Positions 1-8,671 of a stretch of 64,000 nucleotides of DNA are shown piece after piece. The position numbers and the translations under genes were made by a program. Under the pieces are notes generated by a model. It had not been told where the DNA came from, made no database searches, and worked only from the letters and a program-made list of their open reading frames with translations. This DNA is from Nevskiaceae bacterium (GTDB taxonomy: Bacteria > Pseudomonadota > Gammaproteobacteria > Nevskiales > Nevskiaceae), in assembly GCA_021731445.1 (NCBI GenBank), contig JAKFXK010000035.1, forward strand, positions 1 to 64,000, given 5' to 3'. Numbering within the stretch: the stretch's first letter is position 1; each line of letters begins with the position of its first letter.

Positions 1-1
1 G

Positions 2-247
2 ACGGCTGATCAGGTTTACGCTCAAGCCTGCGGGGCCTGCCACACGGCTGGCGTACTTAATGCACCAAAAGTGGGCGACAAGGGTGAGTGGGCCAAACGG
101 GTGGCTGCCAATGGCGGCTTGGACGGCCTCACTGCCAGTGCCATCAAGGGCAAGGCGCAAATGCCTCCCCGTGGTGGCAATCCTGATCTGAGCGACGACG
201 AGGTCAAGGCCTCCATTAAACTGATTCTGGACAAAAGCGGCGTCTGA
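2..247 (+). CDS. Cytochrome c5-like c-type cytochrome, C-terminal part
   Basis: This is the 3' end of a gene that enters the window from the left; 81 residues are visible before the TGA stop. The heme-binding motif CGACH lies about 10 residues into the visible part, and a later MPPRGG supplies the likely axial methionine (AQMPPRGG), as in the cytochrome c5/class I short cytochromes. The family carries electrons in the periplasm or at the membrane. The start and signal peptide lie outside the window. The stop is followed by an imperfect hairpin at 272-302. Family assignment is good; the electron partner cannot be told from here. Confidence 0.85.
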   Translation, partial: TADQVYAQACGACHTAGVLNAPKVGDKGEWAKRVAANGGLDGLTASAIKGKAQMPPRGGNPDLSDDEVKASIKLILDKSGV

Positions 248-271
248 CCCACACAGCGCGGCACCTTGCGA

Positions 272-310
272 GGCCATGCTCACCTTCAACGGTGGCATGG
301 CCTTTGCGTT
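272..310 (+). terminator. Possible terminator hairpin after the cytochrome gene
   Basis: The arms GGCCATGC-T-CACC and GGTG-GCATGGCC pair with one bulged T, with a six-base loop, and are followed by a short T-rich stretch (TTTGCGTTTG). It sits 25 bases past the cytochrome stop and before the next gene's promoter region. The T-run is weak, so this is only a probable terminator. Confidence 0.4.
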
Positions 311-432
311 TGTGCTTGTGGCTGCCGAATGCCGCAAAGCTTCAAGCTGAACGGCAACTGTTACAGTCTGGTGGCTTTATTCCCGCCACACTTGAAGTCA
401 ATGCAATCCAACTTTTAGGAGAGGAAGTAAAC

Positions 433-1104
433 ATGAAGATGAAGCAGATCGTCGCTTGCGCTGCCCTTGTCGCAGCAACTGGCGTTTCCGCCCCGGCATT
501 CGCAGGCGCGACCGGCAACGTGGGTGTATTCAGCGATTACATTTTCCGTGGCGTTACCCAGACCGGCGGCGGTCCTGCCGTGCAGGGCGGCCTGGATTAT
601 TCCACCGCATCTGGCTTCTACGTCGGCACCTGGGTTTCCAACTACGATTTCCCGACTGACGCAGCCACCTACGAAACCGACGTCTACGCAGGCTATGCCG
701 GCAAGGTCGGTGATGTCGGCTACGATTTTGGGGCCATCGGCTATTACTACCGCAATGCCAACGCCCTCAACACCCTGGAGTTCTATGGCGGGATCTCCGT
801 TGCCGGTCTCTCTGCCAAGCTGTTCTATACCGATGACCAAGCCAGCAGCAAGAACAGCGCTTTTTATGCCACCGCCAACTATCCGCTTGCCTTGACCAAA
901 AGCGTGTCGATCACGCCATCCATCGGCTACGCCTTCGGGGACAACTACAAGTCGCCGGGTACGGAAGTGCTCGACTATGGCGTCACGCTGACCAAGTCGA
1001 TGAACGAAGGTTTTACCTTCTCCTTCGGCCTCACCGGCACCGATCGTGATGGCACCAACGACGAAACTCTCGTCCTGGGCCTCAAGAAGAGCTTCGACCT
1101 GTAA
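433..1104 (+). CDS. Small outer-membrane beta-barrel protein (TIGR02001 / TorF-like putative porin)
   Basis: A 223-residue protein with a signal peptide ending in SAPAFA (about residue 24). The rest is alternating aromatic beta-strands, starting with the characteristic GVFSDYIFRGVTQT and ending in a C-terminal strand LGLKKSFDL. This matches the TIGR02001/TorF family of putative porins, whose substrates are mostly unknown. The start was chosen at ATG 433 because a purine-rich RBS (TAGGAGAGGAAG) lies just upstream and the signal peptide begins there; the open frame extends further upstream without an RBS. A paralogue is at 47115-47879. A strong terminator follows at 1131. Confidence 0.85.
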   Translation: MKMKQIVACAALVAATGVSAPAFAGATGNVGVFSDYIFRGVTQTGGGPAVQGGLDYSTASGFYVGTWVSNYDFPTDAATYETDVYAGYAGKVGDVGYDFGAIGYYYRNANALNTLEFYGGISVAGLSAKLFYTDDQASSKNSAFYATANYPLALTKSVSITPSIGYAFGDNYKSPGTEVLDYGVTLTKSMNEGFTFSFGLTGTDRDGTNDETLVLGLKKSFDL

Positions 1105-1130
1105 GTCGTTTTCGGGTTTTCCCGTACTGA

Positions 1131-1156
1131 AAGGGCCGTTTCGACGGCCCTTTTTT
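1131..1156 (+). terminator. Rho-independent terminator
   Basis: Perfect 9-bp stem AAGGGCCGT / ACGGCCCTT with a TTCG tetraloop, followed by a run of T. It lies 26 bases after the stop of the beta-barrel gene. Confidence 0.9.
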
Positions 1157-1346
1157 GTGGCTTGAAGTTTGTGAGAGTGCTGACTCATCCACAGGCCGGG
1201 CCGCCCATGCAGCATTCAGCAAGGGCTGGGAGACTGCGAGAACGAAGCACATCTTGCGCCTCGGCAGCTTGCGGCCGGTCAAGCCGCTCTTCGCATTACG
1301 GCTGACCTTATCATGCACTTTACGTTTATCTATCTGGAAACTCGAC

Positions 1347-2147
1347 ATGAGCCTACTCTCCCGCCAGACGCTAATCCTCGCCACGCTCGCTTGTACGCTC
1401 GTTGCTTGCGCCACCTCGCCGCTGGGCAGGCGGCAGTTCTTGCTGGTGTCCGACGCCGAGGTCAGCCAGGCGGGCGCGGCCTCGTTTCAGGCCATGCAGA
1501 AGAAAATCCCGCAGTCGAAAGATTCGCGGCAGGTGGCTTACGTCAACTGCGTCTCGGCGGCGATCGTCAACGAGATTCCGCGCCTGCAAGTGCAGGGCAG
1601 ATTGCATGTGCCCACGGGCTGGGAAGTGGCGGTGTTCGACAGCAAGGATGTCAACGCCTTCGCACTCCCTGGCGGCAAGATCGGCGTCTATAGCGGTCTC
1701 TTGAAAGTGGCCGCGACGCAAGACCAGCTGGCGGCCGTCGTCGGCCACGAAGTCAGCCATGTGTTGGCGGGCCACTCGGCGGAACGCTATTCCGAAACCG
1801 TGGCCTCGCAGATCGGCGGCGTGGTGGTGCAGGCCACCACCGGTGTCAACGGCGACCTCGTCGGCATGGCCACGCAGGCGTTCATCCTGCTGCCATTCTC
1901 GCGCGCGCACGAGACCGAGGCGGATCTTTTGGGTCTCGACCTGATGGCGGCTGCGGGCTTCGACCCACGGCAGTCGATCACGCTCTGGCAGAACATGGCG
2001 CGGGCGGGCGGGGGCAAGCCGCCGGAGTTCATGTCATCCCACCCTTCTGATGAAACCCGCATTCGCAATCTTTCGGAGCGCTTGTACACGGCGATGCCGA
2101 TCTACGAGCGGGCCCGGGCCGAAGGGCGGCAGCCGCGCTGCTCCTGA
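1347..2147 (+). CDS. M48-family zinc metalloprotease lipoprotein
   Basis: A 266-residue protein. A lipobox LVAC puts the lipidated cysteine at residue 21, so it is probably an envelope lipoprotein. The zinc motif HEVSH is at 134-138 and the third ligand is the glutamate in HETEAD (about 191), as in the M48 family (LoiP/YcaL/Oma1-like), which degrades misfolded outer-membrane proteins. The start is ATG 1347 because the signal peptide begins there; an in-frame start near 1155 would put nonsense sequence before it. It converges with the next gene on the minus strand, with one base between the stops. A periplasmic quality-control role follows from the family. Confidence 0.88.
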   Translation: MSLLSRQTLILATLACTLVACATSPLGRRQFLLVSDAEVSQAGAASFQAMQKKIPQSKDSRQVAYVNCVSAAIVNEIPRLQVQGRLHVPTGWEVAVFDSKDVNAFALPGGKIGVYSGLLKVAATQDQLAAVVGHEVSHVLAGHSAERYSETVASQIGGVVVQATTGVNGDLVGMATQAFILLPFSRAHETEADLLGLDLMAAAGFDPRQSITLWQNMARAGGGKPPEFMSSHPSDETRIRNLSERLYTAMPIYERARAEGRQPRCS

Positions 2148-2148
2148 A

Positions 2149-3138
2149 TCACATGGGTGCGGTGAAATGGCAGGCGGCGAAGTGTTCGGGGGCCGTCTTG
2201 CGCAAGGCCGGTACGCTGCTGCCGCAGTAGTCGTCGGCCACGGCACAGCGGTCGCGGTAGCGGCAGCCCAGGGTCAGGCCCTGCACGGCAGCGTTCGGTG
2301 TGCGCTCTGACTGCAACACCGACACGGCAGGTATCAGAGATGTGCCACTACCCGGTGTGGCCGCCATCAGCGCCTGTGTGTAGGGGTGCATGGGTTGGCC
2401 GAACAGCTGCTCGCGCCTGGCCTGCTCCATAACCGCGCCGCCATACATCACCAGCACCCGGGTGCATATCTGGCGCACCACCGCCAGATCATGGGCGATG
2501 AACAGCATTGCCAGACCCAGCTCGCGCTGCAGATCCGCCAACAGGTTGATCACCTGCGCCTGCACCGAGACATCGAGTGCTGAAACCGGCTCGTCGCAGA
2601 TCAGCAGTTTCGGTTCGACCACCAGCGCACGGGCCAGGCCGATGCGCTGACACTGGCCGCCGGAGAACTCGTGCACATGGCGCTGCATGTCGGCAGCACT
2701 CAGACCCACGCGCTCCAGCATGGCGGCGACCCTGAGCTGTCGCTCGGCCTTGTCGACGCCGGGGCAGAGCGCGATCAGCGGTTGTTCGATGATCCGGCCC
2801 ACGCGCATCTTCGGGTCGAGGCTGGATAGCGGATCCTGGAACACCATCTGGATGTCACGGCGCAGTGGCTTCCAGCGTTTCCGGTCGAGCTTTGCCAGGT
2901 CAGTGCCGTTGAAGATCGCCGCACCCGATGCAATTGGCTGCAAACCCAGCAGCGCCTTGGCGAGGCTGGATTTGCCGCAGCCCGACTCGCCGACCAGCCC
3001 CAGGGTCTCGCCGGCATGTAGATTGAAATCCACCCCATCCACCACATTGCGCCAATGTCGCGTACGCCAGGGCATGAGGCGTGGCTGGGGGTAGCGCACC
3101 ACCAAGCGACGGACGATCAGTAGCGGATTCTCGGACAT
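2149..3138 (-). CDS. Oligopeptide/dipeptide-type ABC transporter ATP-binding protein (OppF/DppF-like)
   Basis: A 329-residue cytoplasmic ATPase. Walker A GESGCGKSS is near residues 50-58, the signature is FSGGQCQRIGLARAL, Walker B is LLICDEPVSALD, and the Opp/Dpp C-terminal extension carries conserved cysteines (GCRYRDRCAVAD). It would energise import of peptides or nickel in a complex with two permeases and a second ATPase. None of those lies next to it: the upstream neighbour is Dps behind its own terminator. It is either an orphan subunit or the remnant of an operon. The start was set at MSENPLL (3138); an alternative is 15 bases upstream (MRKCPMSEN). Confidence 0.85.
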   Translation of the reverse strand: MSENPLLIVRRLVVRYPQPRLMPWRTRHWRNVVDGVDFNLHAGETLGLVGESGCGKSSLAKALLGLQPIASGAAIFNGTDLAKLDRKRWKPLRRDIQMVFQDPLSSLDPKMRVGRIIEQPLIALCPGVDKAERQLRVAAMLERVGLSAADMQRHVHEFSGGQCQRIGLARALVVEPKLLICDEPVSALDVSVQAQVINLLADLQRELGLAMLFIAHDLAVVRQICTRVLVMYGGAVMEQARREQLFGQPMHPYTQALMAATPGSGTSLIPAVSVLQSERTPNAAVQGLTLGCRYRDRCAVADDYCGSSVPALRKTAPEHFAACHFTAPM

Positions 3139-3161
3139 GGGGCATTTTCGCATGCGCGCAC

Positions 3162-3196
3162 AAAAAAGCCCGCCATCAAATCCCGATGGCGGGCTT
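3162..3196 (-). terminator. Rho-independent terminator of the dps gene
   Basis: A 12-bp perfect stem (GATGGCGGGCTT / AAGCCCGCCATC) with a 7-base loop, followed on the minus strand by a run of T (the A-run at 3162-3167). It lies 43 bases downstream of the dps stop and before the ABC ATPase start, so the two genes are probably transcribed separately. Confidence 0.9.
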
Positions 3197-3238
3197 CTGA
3201 GCGTCGGGCAGACTGCGCTGGCAGTCGCCCTCCACGGT

Positions 3239-3757
3239 TTATTCGAGCAGGCTGCGGAGCATCCAGGCGGTTTTCTCATGCACCTGCAAGCGCTGAGTCA
3301 GCAGATCGGCAGTCGGCTCGTCGCCCGCCTTGTCGGCGAGAGGGAAAATCGAGCGTGCCGTCTTTACGCAGGCCTCATGACCCTTGACCAGCAGACGCAC
3401 CATTTCCATGGCCTCTGGCACGCCCCCAGTTTCTTCGATGGACGATAGCCTGGAGAACGCGGCGTAGGTGCCAGGCGCCGGAAAGCCCAATGCACGGATA
3501 CGCTCGGCCACTTCATCCACGGCCAGCGCGGACTCCGTGTAATGCGTCATGAACATGAGGTGCAGCGAATTGAACATCGGCCCCGTCACGTTCCAGTGGA
3601 AGTTGTGGGTTTTCAGATACAGCGTGTATTCGTCGGCCAGAAGCCGCGACAAGCCATCGGCAATCGCGTGGCGCTGGTCGGACTTGATGCCGATGTCGAT
3701 CGGCGCGGACTTCACGGCCTTAGGCATCGGTGTGGCTTTCTTGGGGGTTTTGCTCAC
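3239..3757 (-). CDS. dps: Dps-family ferritin-like DNA-binding protein
   Basis: About 172 residues from a GTG start at 3757 (GAGG six bases upstream), or 162 from ATG 3727. The core has the Dps ferroxidase pattern: [15 protein letters not shown], then [26 protein letters not shown], and the helix ending [11 protein letters not shown]. The lysine-rich N-terminal tail ([16 protein letters not shown]) is typical for DNA binding, which favours the longer start. Dps dodecamers oxidise and store iron with peroxide and protect DNA in stationary phase or oxidative stress. It is a single gene with its own terminator. Confidence 0.92.
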   Translation of the reverse strand: MSKTPKKATPMPKAVKSAPIDIGIKSDQRHAIADGLSRLLADEYTLYLKTHNFHWNVTGPMFNSLHLMFMTHYTESALAVDEVAERIRALGFPAPGTYAAFSRLSSIEETGGVPEAMEMVRLLVKGHEACVKTARSIFPLADKAGDEPTADLLTQRLQVHEKTAWMLRSLLE

Positions 3758-3823
3758 GGCGTGCCTCGTCAGATGAAAGAATGGCGATTGAATAGTGCGG
3801 AGGTGAAGCGCCAATGAACCGGC

Positions 3824-4792
3824 TCAGGGCGAGATCAGCTTGTTCTTGCGGTAGAAGGTGAAGATGTCGTTGAGATTGCGCCTGGGTTTGAAACCGAAAG
3901 TCTCGCGGAACAAGCTGCCATCGAGCACCACCGGATACTTGAAGTAATTGATGAGATAGGGCGGAAAGAAAGCGTTCCAGTTGAGCAGGCCAGACACCAA
4001 CCTCGGCAGCGAAGGCGGAATGGAAAGGATGGGCAGCTTCCTGCAACCGCACTCTTCGACCGCCCGCTGATAGGGGCAGTAGTCATCCGGTGCGACGTTG
4101 TAGATGCCCGGTTTGTTGCCCTCGAAAGCCAGCACCATGGCGTCGGCCATGTCGTCGACATGCAGAAACTGCATCATCGGCGAGAAGCCCATCAGCACTG
4201 GAGTGTACGGGCGTGACAGCAACAGGCTCATCGAATTGCGCACCCCCGGTCCCAGCACATTGCAGGGGCGCAGGATGGTGATGTTGAGTTCCGGGTGCTT
4301 CCAGAGATAGATGTTGGCAAGCGATTCCAGCTCCACCGAATCGACCAGGTCCATCGTCACCTCGCTGGCTTTCAGGGGGTGGTCTTCGTCGAGCAGCGCC
4401 GGGTTGTAGGCCGAGGCGCCGTAGACGAAGTAGGTGGAGTGCACGATTACCTGGCCGACGCCGTATTTCTTGCACAGCTCGAACAGCCGCTTGCTGCCGA
4501 GCACGTTGGCGTTGTAGCGGCGATCGCGCGAATACTCGTGGGCAAAGATGCGGCCGATGTGCAGCACCGCGTCGATCTTGTGGTTGAGGAAGATGTCCTC
4601 GAAGCCGCGCTTCTCGATCTCCACCTTGTAACTGGGGATGCCCGCGTCGGTCTCGACCTTGCGGCGGAAGTCCACCGCCACCACGTTGTACTTGCCGTGC
4701 AGCCGCGCGATCACCCGCTTGGCCAGCGCACCGCCAGCGCCCGTGACCAGCACGGTTTTTTTGGATGCCGCGACATTCTTTGCAATCGCCAT
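3824..4792 (-). CDS. NAD-dependent epimerase/dehydratase family protein (extended SDR)
   Basis: A 322-residue protein with an N-terminal Rossmann fold: TGAGGALAK (residues 17-25) and an acidic D41 in VVAVDFRRK suit NAD binding. An HSTYFVYG segment corresponds to the active-site serine/tyrosine region. I could not find the usual YxxxK; the expected place reads ESLANIYLWKH. The third glycine of TGxxGxxG is also alanine. It may be an atypical or non-catalytic SDR. It lies 10 bases downstream of the acyltransferase gene and is almost certainly co-transcribed with it, which suggests a shared role in lipid or surface metabolism. Confidence 0.75.
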   Translation of the reverse strand: MAIAKNVAASKKTVLVTGAGGALAKRVIARLHGKYNVVAVDFRRKVETDAGIPSYKVEIEKRGFEDIFLNHKIDAVLHIGRIFAHEYSRDRRYNANVLGSKRLFELCKKYGVGQVIVHSTYFVYGASAYNPALLDEDHPLKASEVTMDLVDSVELESLANIYLWKHPELNITILRPCNVLGPGVRNSMSLLLSRPYTPVLMGFSPMMQFLHVDDMADAMVLAFEGNKPGIYNVAPDDYCPYQRAVEECGCRKLPILSIPPSLPRLVSGLLNWNAFFPPYLINYFKYPVVLDGSLFRETFGFKPRRNLNDIFTFYRKNKLISP

Positions 4793-4802
4793 CAGATCAT
4801 CC

Positions 4803-5651
4803 TCAGTACAGGCTGGGCCGTTCTTTCAGACCCTTGTCGATCAAGCGACGGATCTCGCGCTTTACCGCTTCGACCTGCGCAGTCACCTCTTCCTCGGTCT
4901 TCACCGGCTTGAAGCGGATCGGCTCGCCGAAGTTCAGTACCACCCGTGCCGGCAAGGGCAACGGTGGTGCGATCGGCGCATAGGGGATTCCCAGCACTTT
5001 CGCCAGCGGTGCGATGTTGAACACGGCCGGCATCGTCTCCTCGCAGCCCACCACGCCGCAGGGCACGATCGGTGTCTTGTGGTTAATGGCGAGATGCATG
5101 AAGCCATTGCCGAAACGCTGCAACTGGTAACGATCCTTGTAGAGCTTGCCGGAGCCGCGCACACCCTCTGGGAAGACGATGATCGCCTCGTCGGTCTCCA
5201 GCATCTTGACGCAGTTGACCGGGTCGCCGATCACCCCGCCCCAGGCATTGAGCAGGTTGCCGAGCCAGGGCACAGTGGGGAAAAACCGCTCGATCATGGC
5301 GCGCGCGGCGCGCGGCCCGTTCGGGTTGGTGGCGCAGGCGACGCCGATCAGCACGCCATCCATCGGCAGCTGGCCGGAGTGGTTGGGCACGATCAGCACG
5401 CGGCCGTTGCGCGGAATGTGCTCCAGCCCGAAAGCCTGCACTTTGAAATAGTGGTCGTAGAGCCATTTGGCCCCGGCAAGGCCAACCTTGAACTGATCTT
5501 CGTTGTAGCCCCAGGCATCAAAGCCGAAGCTGCCCACCGGCTTTGGGATCTTGGCGACGGCAGCCTCGATCTCCGGCGTGACCAGCCGCCGCAGGATTTC
5601 CTCCTTGGCGGAAAAGTTCTTCAGCGCGCCCAGCACATCGGCAGCATTCAT
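4803..5651 (-). CDS. PlsC-like lysophospholipid acyltransferase family protein
   Basis: A 282-residue protein. The acyltransferase block I reads NHSGQLPMD (N90, H91, D98), so it has the longer HX6D spacing of one PlsC-like subfamily, and block III reads FPEGVRG (160-166). The family moves an acyl chain from acyl-CoA or acyl-ACP to a lysolipid or other acceptor at the inner membrane. There is no obvious transmembrane segment. It is followed after 10 bases by the epimerase-like gene, forming a two-gene unit. The acceptor is unknown. Confidence 0.82.
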   Translation of the reverse strand: MNAADVLGALKNFSAKEEILRRLVTPEIEAAVAKIPKPVGSFGFDAWGYNEDQFKVGLAGAKWLYDHYFKVQAFGLEHIPRNGRVLIVPNHSGQLPMDGVLIGVACATNPNGPRAARAMIERFFPTVPWLGNLLNAWGGVIGDPVNCVKMLETDEAIIVFPEGVRGSGKLYKDRYQLQRFGNGFMHLAINHKTPIVPCGVVGCEETMPAVFNIAPLAKVLGIPYAPIAPPLPLPARVVLNFGEPIRFKPVKTEEEVTAQVEAVKREIRRLIDKGLKERPSLY

Positions 5652-5708
5652 TTCTTCACACCTTCGCCGGCTTGCAGCCGGTCCGCCTCCTCTTCACGAG
5701 TGGCGGGA

Positions 5709-7523
5709 TTATTCCACAGCCATCTGTTGCTGATGCCGTTGCGCCGCCCACAATTTTTCGTAACGGCCCCCGAGCGCCAGCAATGCGGCGTGGGTGCCCT
5801 GCTCGGCCACACGGCCCTGGTCGAGCACGACGATGCGATCAGCGTGCGTGACGGTGGAGAGCCGGTGCGCGATCACCAGTACCGTGCGCTGCACGGCAGC
5901 TTCGGCAAGCGCCGCGAGGATGGCCTGCTCTGAAAGCGTGTCGAGCGAGGAGGTGGCCTCGTCGAAGATCAGCACACGCGGATTTTTCAACAGCGCGCGG
6001 GCGATAGCCACCCGCTGCTTCTCGCCGCCGCTGAGCTTTAGGCCCCGCTCTCCCACCATGGTCTGCAAGCCCAGCGGCAGCCGGGCCACGAAATCGGCCA
6101 GATGCGCCAGCTGCAAGGCGCGCTGCACGCTGGCTTCATTCGCCGCCGGGTCGGCGTAACGGATGTTTTCCAGCAGGCTGTCGTTGAACAGCACCACATC
6201 CTGTGGCACCACGCCGATGGCGGCGCGCAGCTCGGCGAGCCGCAGCGCGCGCAGATCGACACCGCCAACCTTCACCGCGCCCCCTTGCGGGTCATAGAAG
6301 CGGAACAGCAAGCGCGCCAGTGTCGACTTGCCGGCCCCGGTGGCGCCGACTACGGCCACAGTCTGCCCGGCGCCGATCTCGAAATCGGTGTCGTGCAGGA
6401 TGCGCCGCGCCGGGCTGTAGCCAAAGGCCAGATGCTCGAAGCGGATCGCCAGCGGACCAGCGGGCAGGGGCTGCGGCATGGCCGGATCGGCAACCAGCGG
6501 CTTGCGGGTTTCAAGCTCGAACAGCTTGCCCATGTCGGTCAGCGCGCGGCGGATTTCGCGGTAGACAAAGCCGAGCACGTTGAGCGGCAGAAAGAGTTGG
6601 GCCATGAAGGCATTCACCGCCACGAAATCGCCCAGCGTCATCACCCCCTGCTGCACGCGCAGGGCCGAGAGCGCGGTCATGGCGGTGAGGCCGAGCGCGA
6701 TGATAAGCGCCTGCCCGCCGTTGAGCAGGCCCAGTGTGAAACGGCTTTTTCCTGCCGCTTTTTCATAGGCGGCGAGGGCGGTGTCGTAGCGACGCGCTTC
6801 CAGTGGCTCGGCACCGAAATACTTGACGGTTTCAAAGTTCAGCAGCGAGTCCAGTGCGCGGCCCGTGGCCTCACTGTCGCGGGCGTTGGCATCGCGCACG
6901 AAATGGGTGCGCCAGTCGGTCAGCACCACTGAAAACCCCACGTAGAGCGAGACGGCGGCCAGCGCGATCAGCGCAAAGCCGATCTCGTAGCGCTGCCACA
7001 GCAGCGCCGTCACCAGCACCAGCTCCAGCGCGGTGGGTGCGACCGTGAACAGCACGAAGCGCAGCAGAAAACCGATGCCTTCCACCCCCCGCTCTATGTC
7101 GCGCGACAGGGCGCCGCTCTTGCGCGAGAGATGAAACTCCAGGTCGAGTCGATGCAGGTGCTCGAACACGCTTAAGCCCGTGCGCCGCTTGGCACGCTCG
7201 GCCACGCGGCCGAAAAGCACATCGCGCAGCTCGCCGAACAGCACGTTGGCGAAGCGCAGCGCGCCATAGGCCAGCAGCAGCGCAACTGGCAATGTCAGGG
7301 CAGCTACGAGCGTGCCGCGCTGGGCATCGAGCGTATCGACAAGGCCTTTGAGAATCAGCGGCAGACCAATGCCCGCGATCTTGGCCGCCACCAGCAGCAG
7401 CATGGCGCCAGCAACCGCGAGCGGGAATTGCCGCAGCACCGGCAGCAGATGTGCCCAGGCCTGTTTCAGCGTGGCCGGCTTGGCGGCGGGGTCGCCTGGT
7501 TCTGCATTGGGATTGATGCGCAT
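5709..7523 (-). CDS. ABC transporter, fused permease and ATPase (ABCB6/7, Atm1-like)
   Basis: About 604 residues. The N-terminal half is a six-helix ABC exporter domain. The C-terminal nucleotide-binding domain has Walker A GATGAGKST, signature LSGGEKQRVAIARALL and Walker B VLIFDEATSSLD. The overall pattern (YFGAEPLEARRYD, AVNAFMAQLFLPLNVLGFVYREIRRALTDM) matches the Atm1/HMT1 class of half-transporters, which work as homodimers and export glutathione-linked or metal-linked compounds. ATG 7523 (MRINPNAEP) was taken as the start; a TTG 30 bases upstream is possible. The L,D-transpeptidase gene ends 45 bases upstream on the same strand. Confidence 0.87.
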   Translation of the reverse strand: MRINPNAEPGDPAAKPATLKQAWAHLLPVLRQFPLAVAGAMLLLVAAKIAGIGLPLILKGLVDTLDAQRGTLVAALTLPVALLLAYGALRFANVLFGELRDVLFGRVAERAKRRTGLSVFEHLHRLDLEFHLSRKSGALSRDIERGVEGIGFLLRFVLFTVAPTALELVLVTALLWQRYEIGFALIALAAVSLYVGFSVVLTDWRTHFVRDANARDSEATGRALDSLLNFETVKYFGAEPLEARRYDTALAAYEKAAGKSRFTLGLLNGGQALIIALGLTAMTALSALRVQQGVMTLGDFVAVNAFMAQLFLPLNVLGFVYREIRRALTDMGKLFELETRKPLVADPAMPQPLPAGPLAIRFEHLAFGYSPARRILHDTDFEIGAGQTVAVVGATGAGKSTLARLLFRFYDPQGGAVKVGGVDLRALRLAELRAAIGVVPQDVVLFNDSLLENIRYADPAANEASVQRALQLAHLADFVARLPLGLQTMVGERGLKLSGGEKQRVAIARALLKNPRVLIFDEATSSLDTLSEQAILAALAEAAVQRTVLVIAHRLSTVTHADRIVVLDQGRVAEQGTHAALLALGGRYEKLWAAQRHQQQMAVE

Positions 7524-7568
7524 CGACCAACAGTGAGGCCGTGGCCAGATCAATTCAACGCGCGATCA

Positions 7569-8630
7569 TCAACTCTCTTCGAGCACGATCTTCCAGCTGC
7601 CGTCTTTCTGCTGCTGCCAGAACTGCTGCTTGCGGGCGGACACCGAAAAATTGTCGCTCGTGTAGTCCTGCCGGAACTGCGCCATCACCAGGCTGGGCTC
7701 ACCGGGGTAGCGGATGAGGTCGAGGTCGTGCAGCTGCACATCGATGCGGCGCTTGCTGGCGTTGACACGCTTCTTGTAGGCACTGAAGGCGCTCTTGTTC
7801 ATGCCGTTGCTGACGAAATCCTCTGCGTAAAAATCCAGATAGGCAGGGGTGTTGATGGCCGACCAGCGTGTGCGCCATTCCTCGATGCGGGCCAGCAGCG
7901 CATCACGCTCCTTGGCGAGGATGGCGGCTGACATCCAGCTGACCGAGTCAGCCAGCACCACTGGCGTGCGGCCATTCTGCAGATAGGGCTTGAGCGCCAG
8001 CAGGTCGCTGTTGGACATGGTCACGCAGCCCTCGCTGGAGCGTGGCGCGCGCGAGCCGACATCCATCGGCACGCCATGCAGCCAGATGCCGGAGCCATCG
8101 CGGCCATGGCGGCGATCCCAGATGTTGGGATAGGTGAGCGGAAAGGCCCCGGCCCCGTATTTGTCTGGCAGTGCCGCATCGGGCGTGAAGCCGGTGATGG
8201 TGTAGATGCCGATGGGCGTTCTCAAATCACCGCGGCTCTGCTTGCCCACACCATTGCGCCCCATCGCGGCGTAATGCTCCCGCACCACCTTCAGGCTGCC
8301 GCCGGTGTTTTCCAGCACGTAGAGCCGCGCGCGCGGCAAATCCACCACGATGGCGTAGCGCTGTGCGTCCGAGAGTTTGAGCAGCGTGGTAGGCAGACTG
8401 CCGGGGACGATCCGGGGCGGAGCCAGGCGTAGCTGGGCCTCCTCGACCAGTTCTTGCAGACGCACGCTGGTGTTGATGACCACTGCCGCATCGGACCGTG
8501 CGGAAAGCGCCGGCATACCACGCAGCGCCGCCGCCCGGTGCCGTGCCGGCTCGGAAAGCGGCTTCGGGGATGCGGTCAGGGCCAGCGGTGCGAACAGCAG
8601 CGCACACGCCAGGAATCTACGATGAGCCAT
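7569..8630 (-). CDS. L,D-transpeptidase (YkuD domain) with a C-terminal NTF2-like domain
   Basis: A 353-residue periplasmic protein with a signal peptide (MAHRRFLACALLFAPLALTA). The YkuD catalytic region is clear: WLHGVPMD (H185) and SSEGCVTMSN with nucleophile C202. Such enzymes make 3-3 peptidoglycan cross-links or attach proteins to peptidoglycan. After about residue 235 there is a separate domain ending WQQQKDGSWKIVLEES, of NTF2-like/Cds6 C-terminal type. The neighbouring TPR protein ends in a related domain (GKDGWKIVREFIR). The two genes are 41 bases apart on the same strand and very likely form an operon. Confidence 0.87.
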   Translation of the reverse strand: MAHRRFLACALLFAPLALTASPKPLSEPARHRAAALRGMPALSARSDAAVVINTSVRLQELVEEAQLRLAPPRIVPGSLPTTLLKLSDAQRYAIVVDLPRARLYVLENTGGSLKVVREHYAAMGRNGVGKQSRGDLRTPIGIYTITGFTPDAALPDKYGAGAFPLTYPNIWDRRHGRDGSGIWLHGVPMDVGSRAPRSSEGCVTMSNSDLLALKPYLQNGRTPVVLADSVSWMSAAILAKERDALLARIEEWRTRWSAINTPAYLDFYAEDFVSNGMNKSAFSAYKKRVNASKRRIDVQLHDLDLIRYPGEPSLVMAQFRQDYTSDNFSVSARKQQFWQQQKDGSWKIVLEES

Positions 8631-8671
8631 TCAGGAAATCAGTTGAGCGGTCACGCCGCGGGCCTAAGTGC

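Noticed and set aside
415-1215. Long minus-strand open frame opposite the first beta-barrel gene
   Set aside because: It mirrors a gene with a clear signal peptide and RBS; its own translation has no domain. High GC makes antisense frames long throughout this window.
4295-5933. Two long plus-strand frames across the epimerase and acyltransferase genes
   Set aside because: Both are antisense shadows; the minus-strand frames carry intact motifs (TGAGG, NHSGQLPMD, FPEG).
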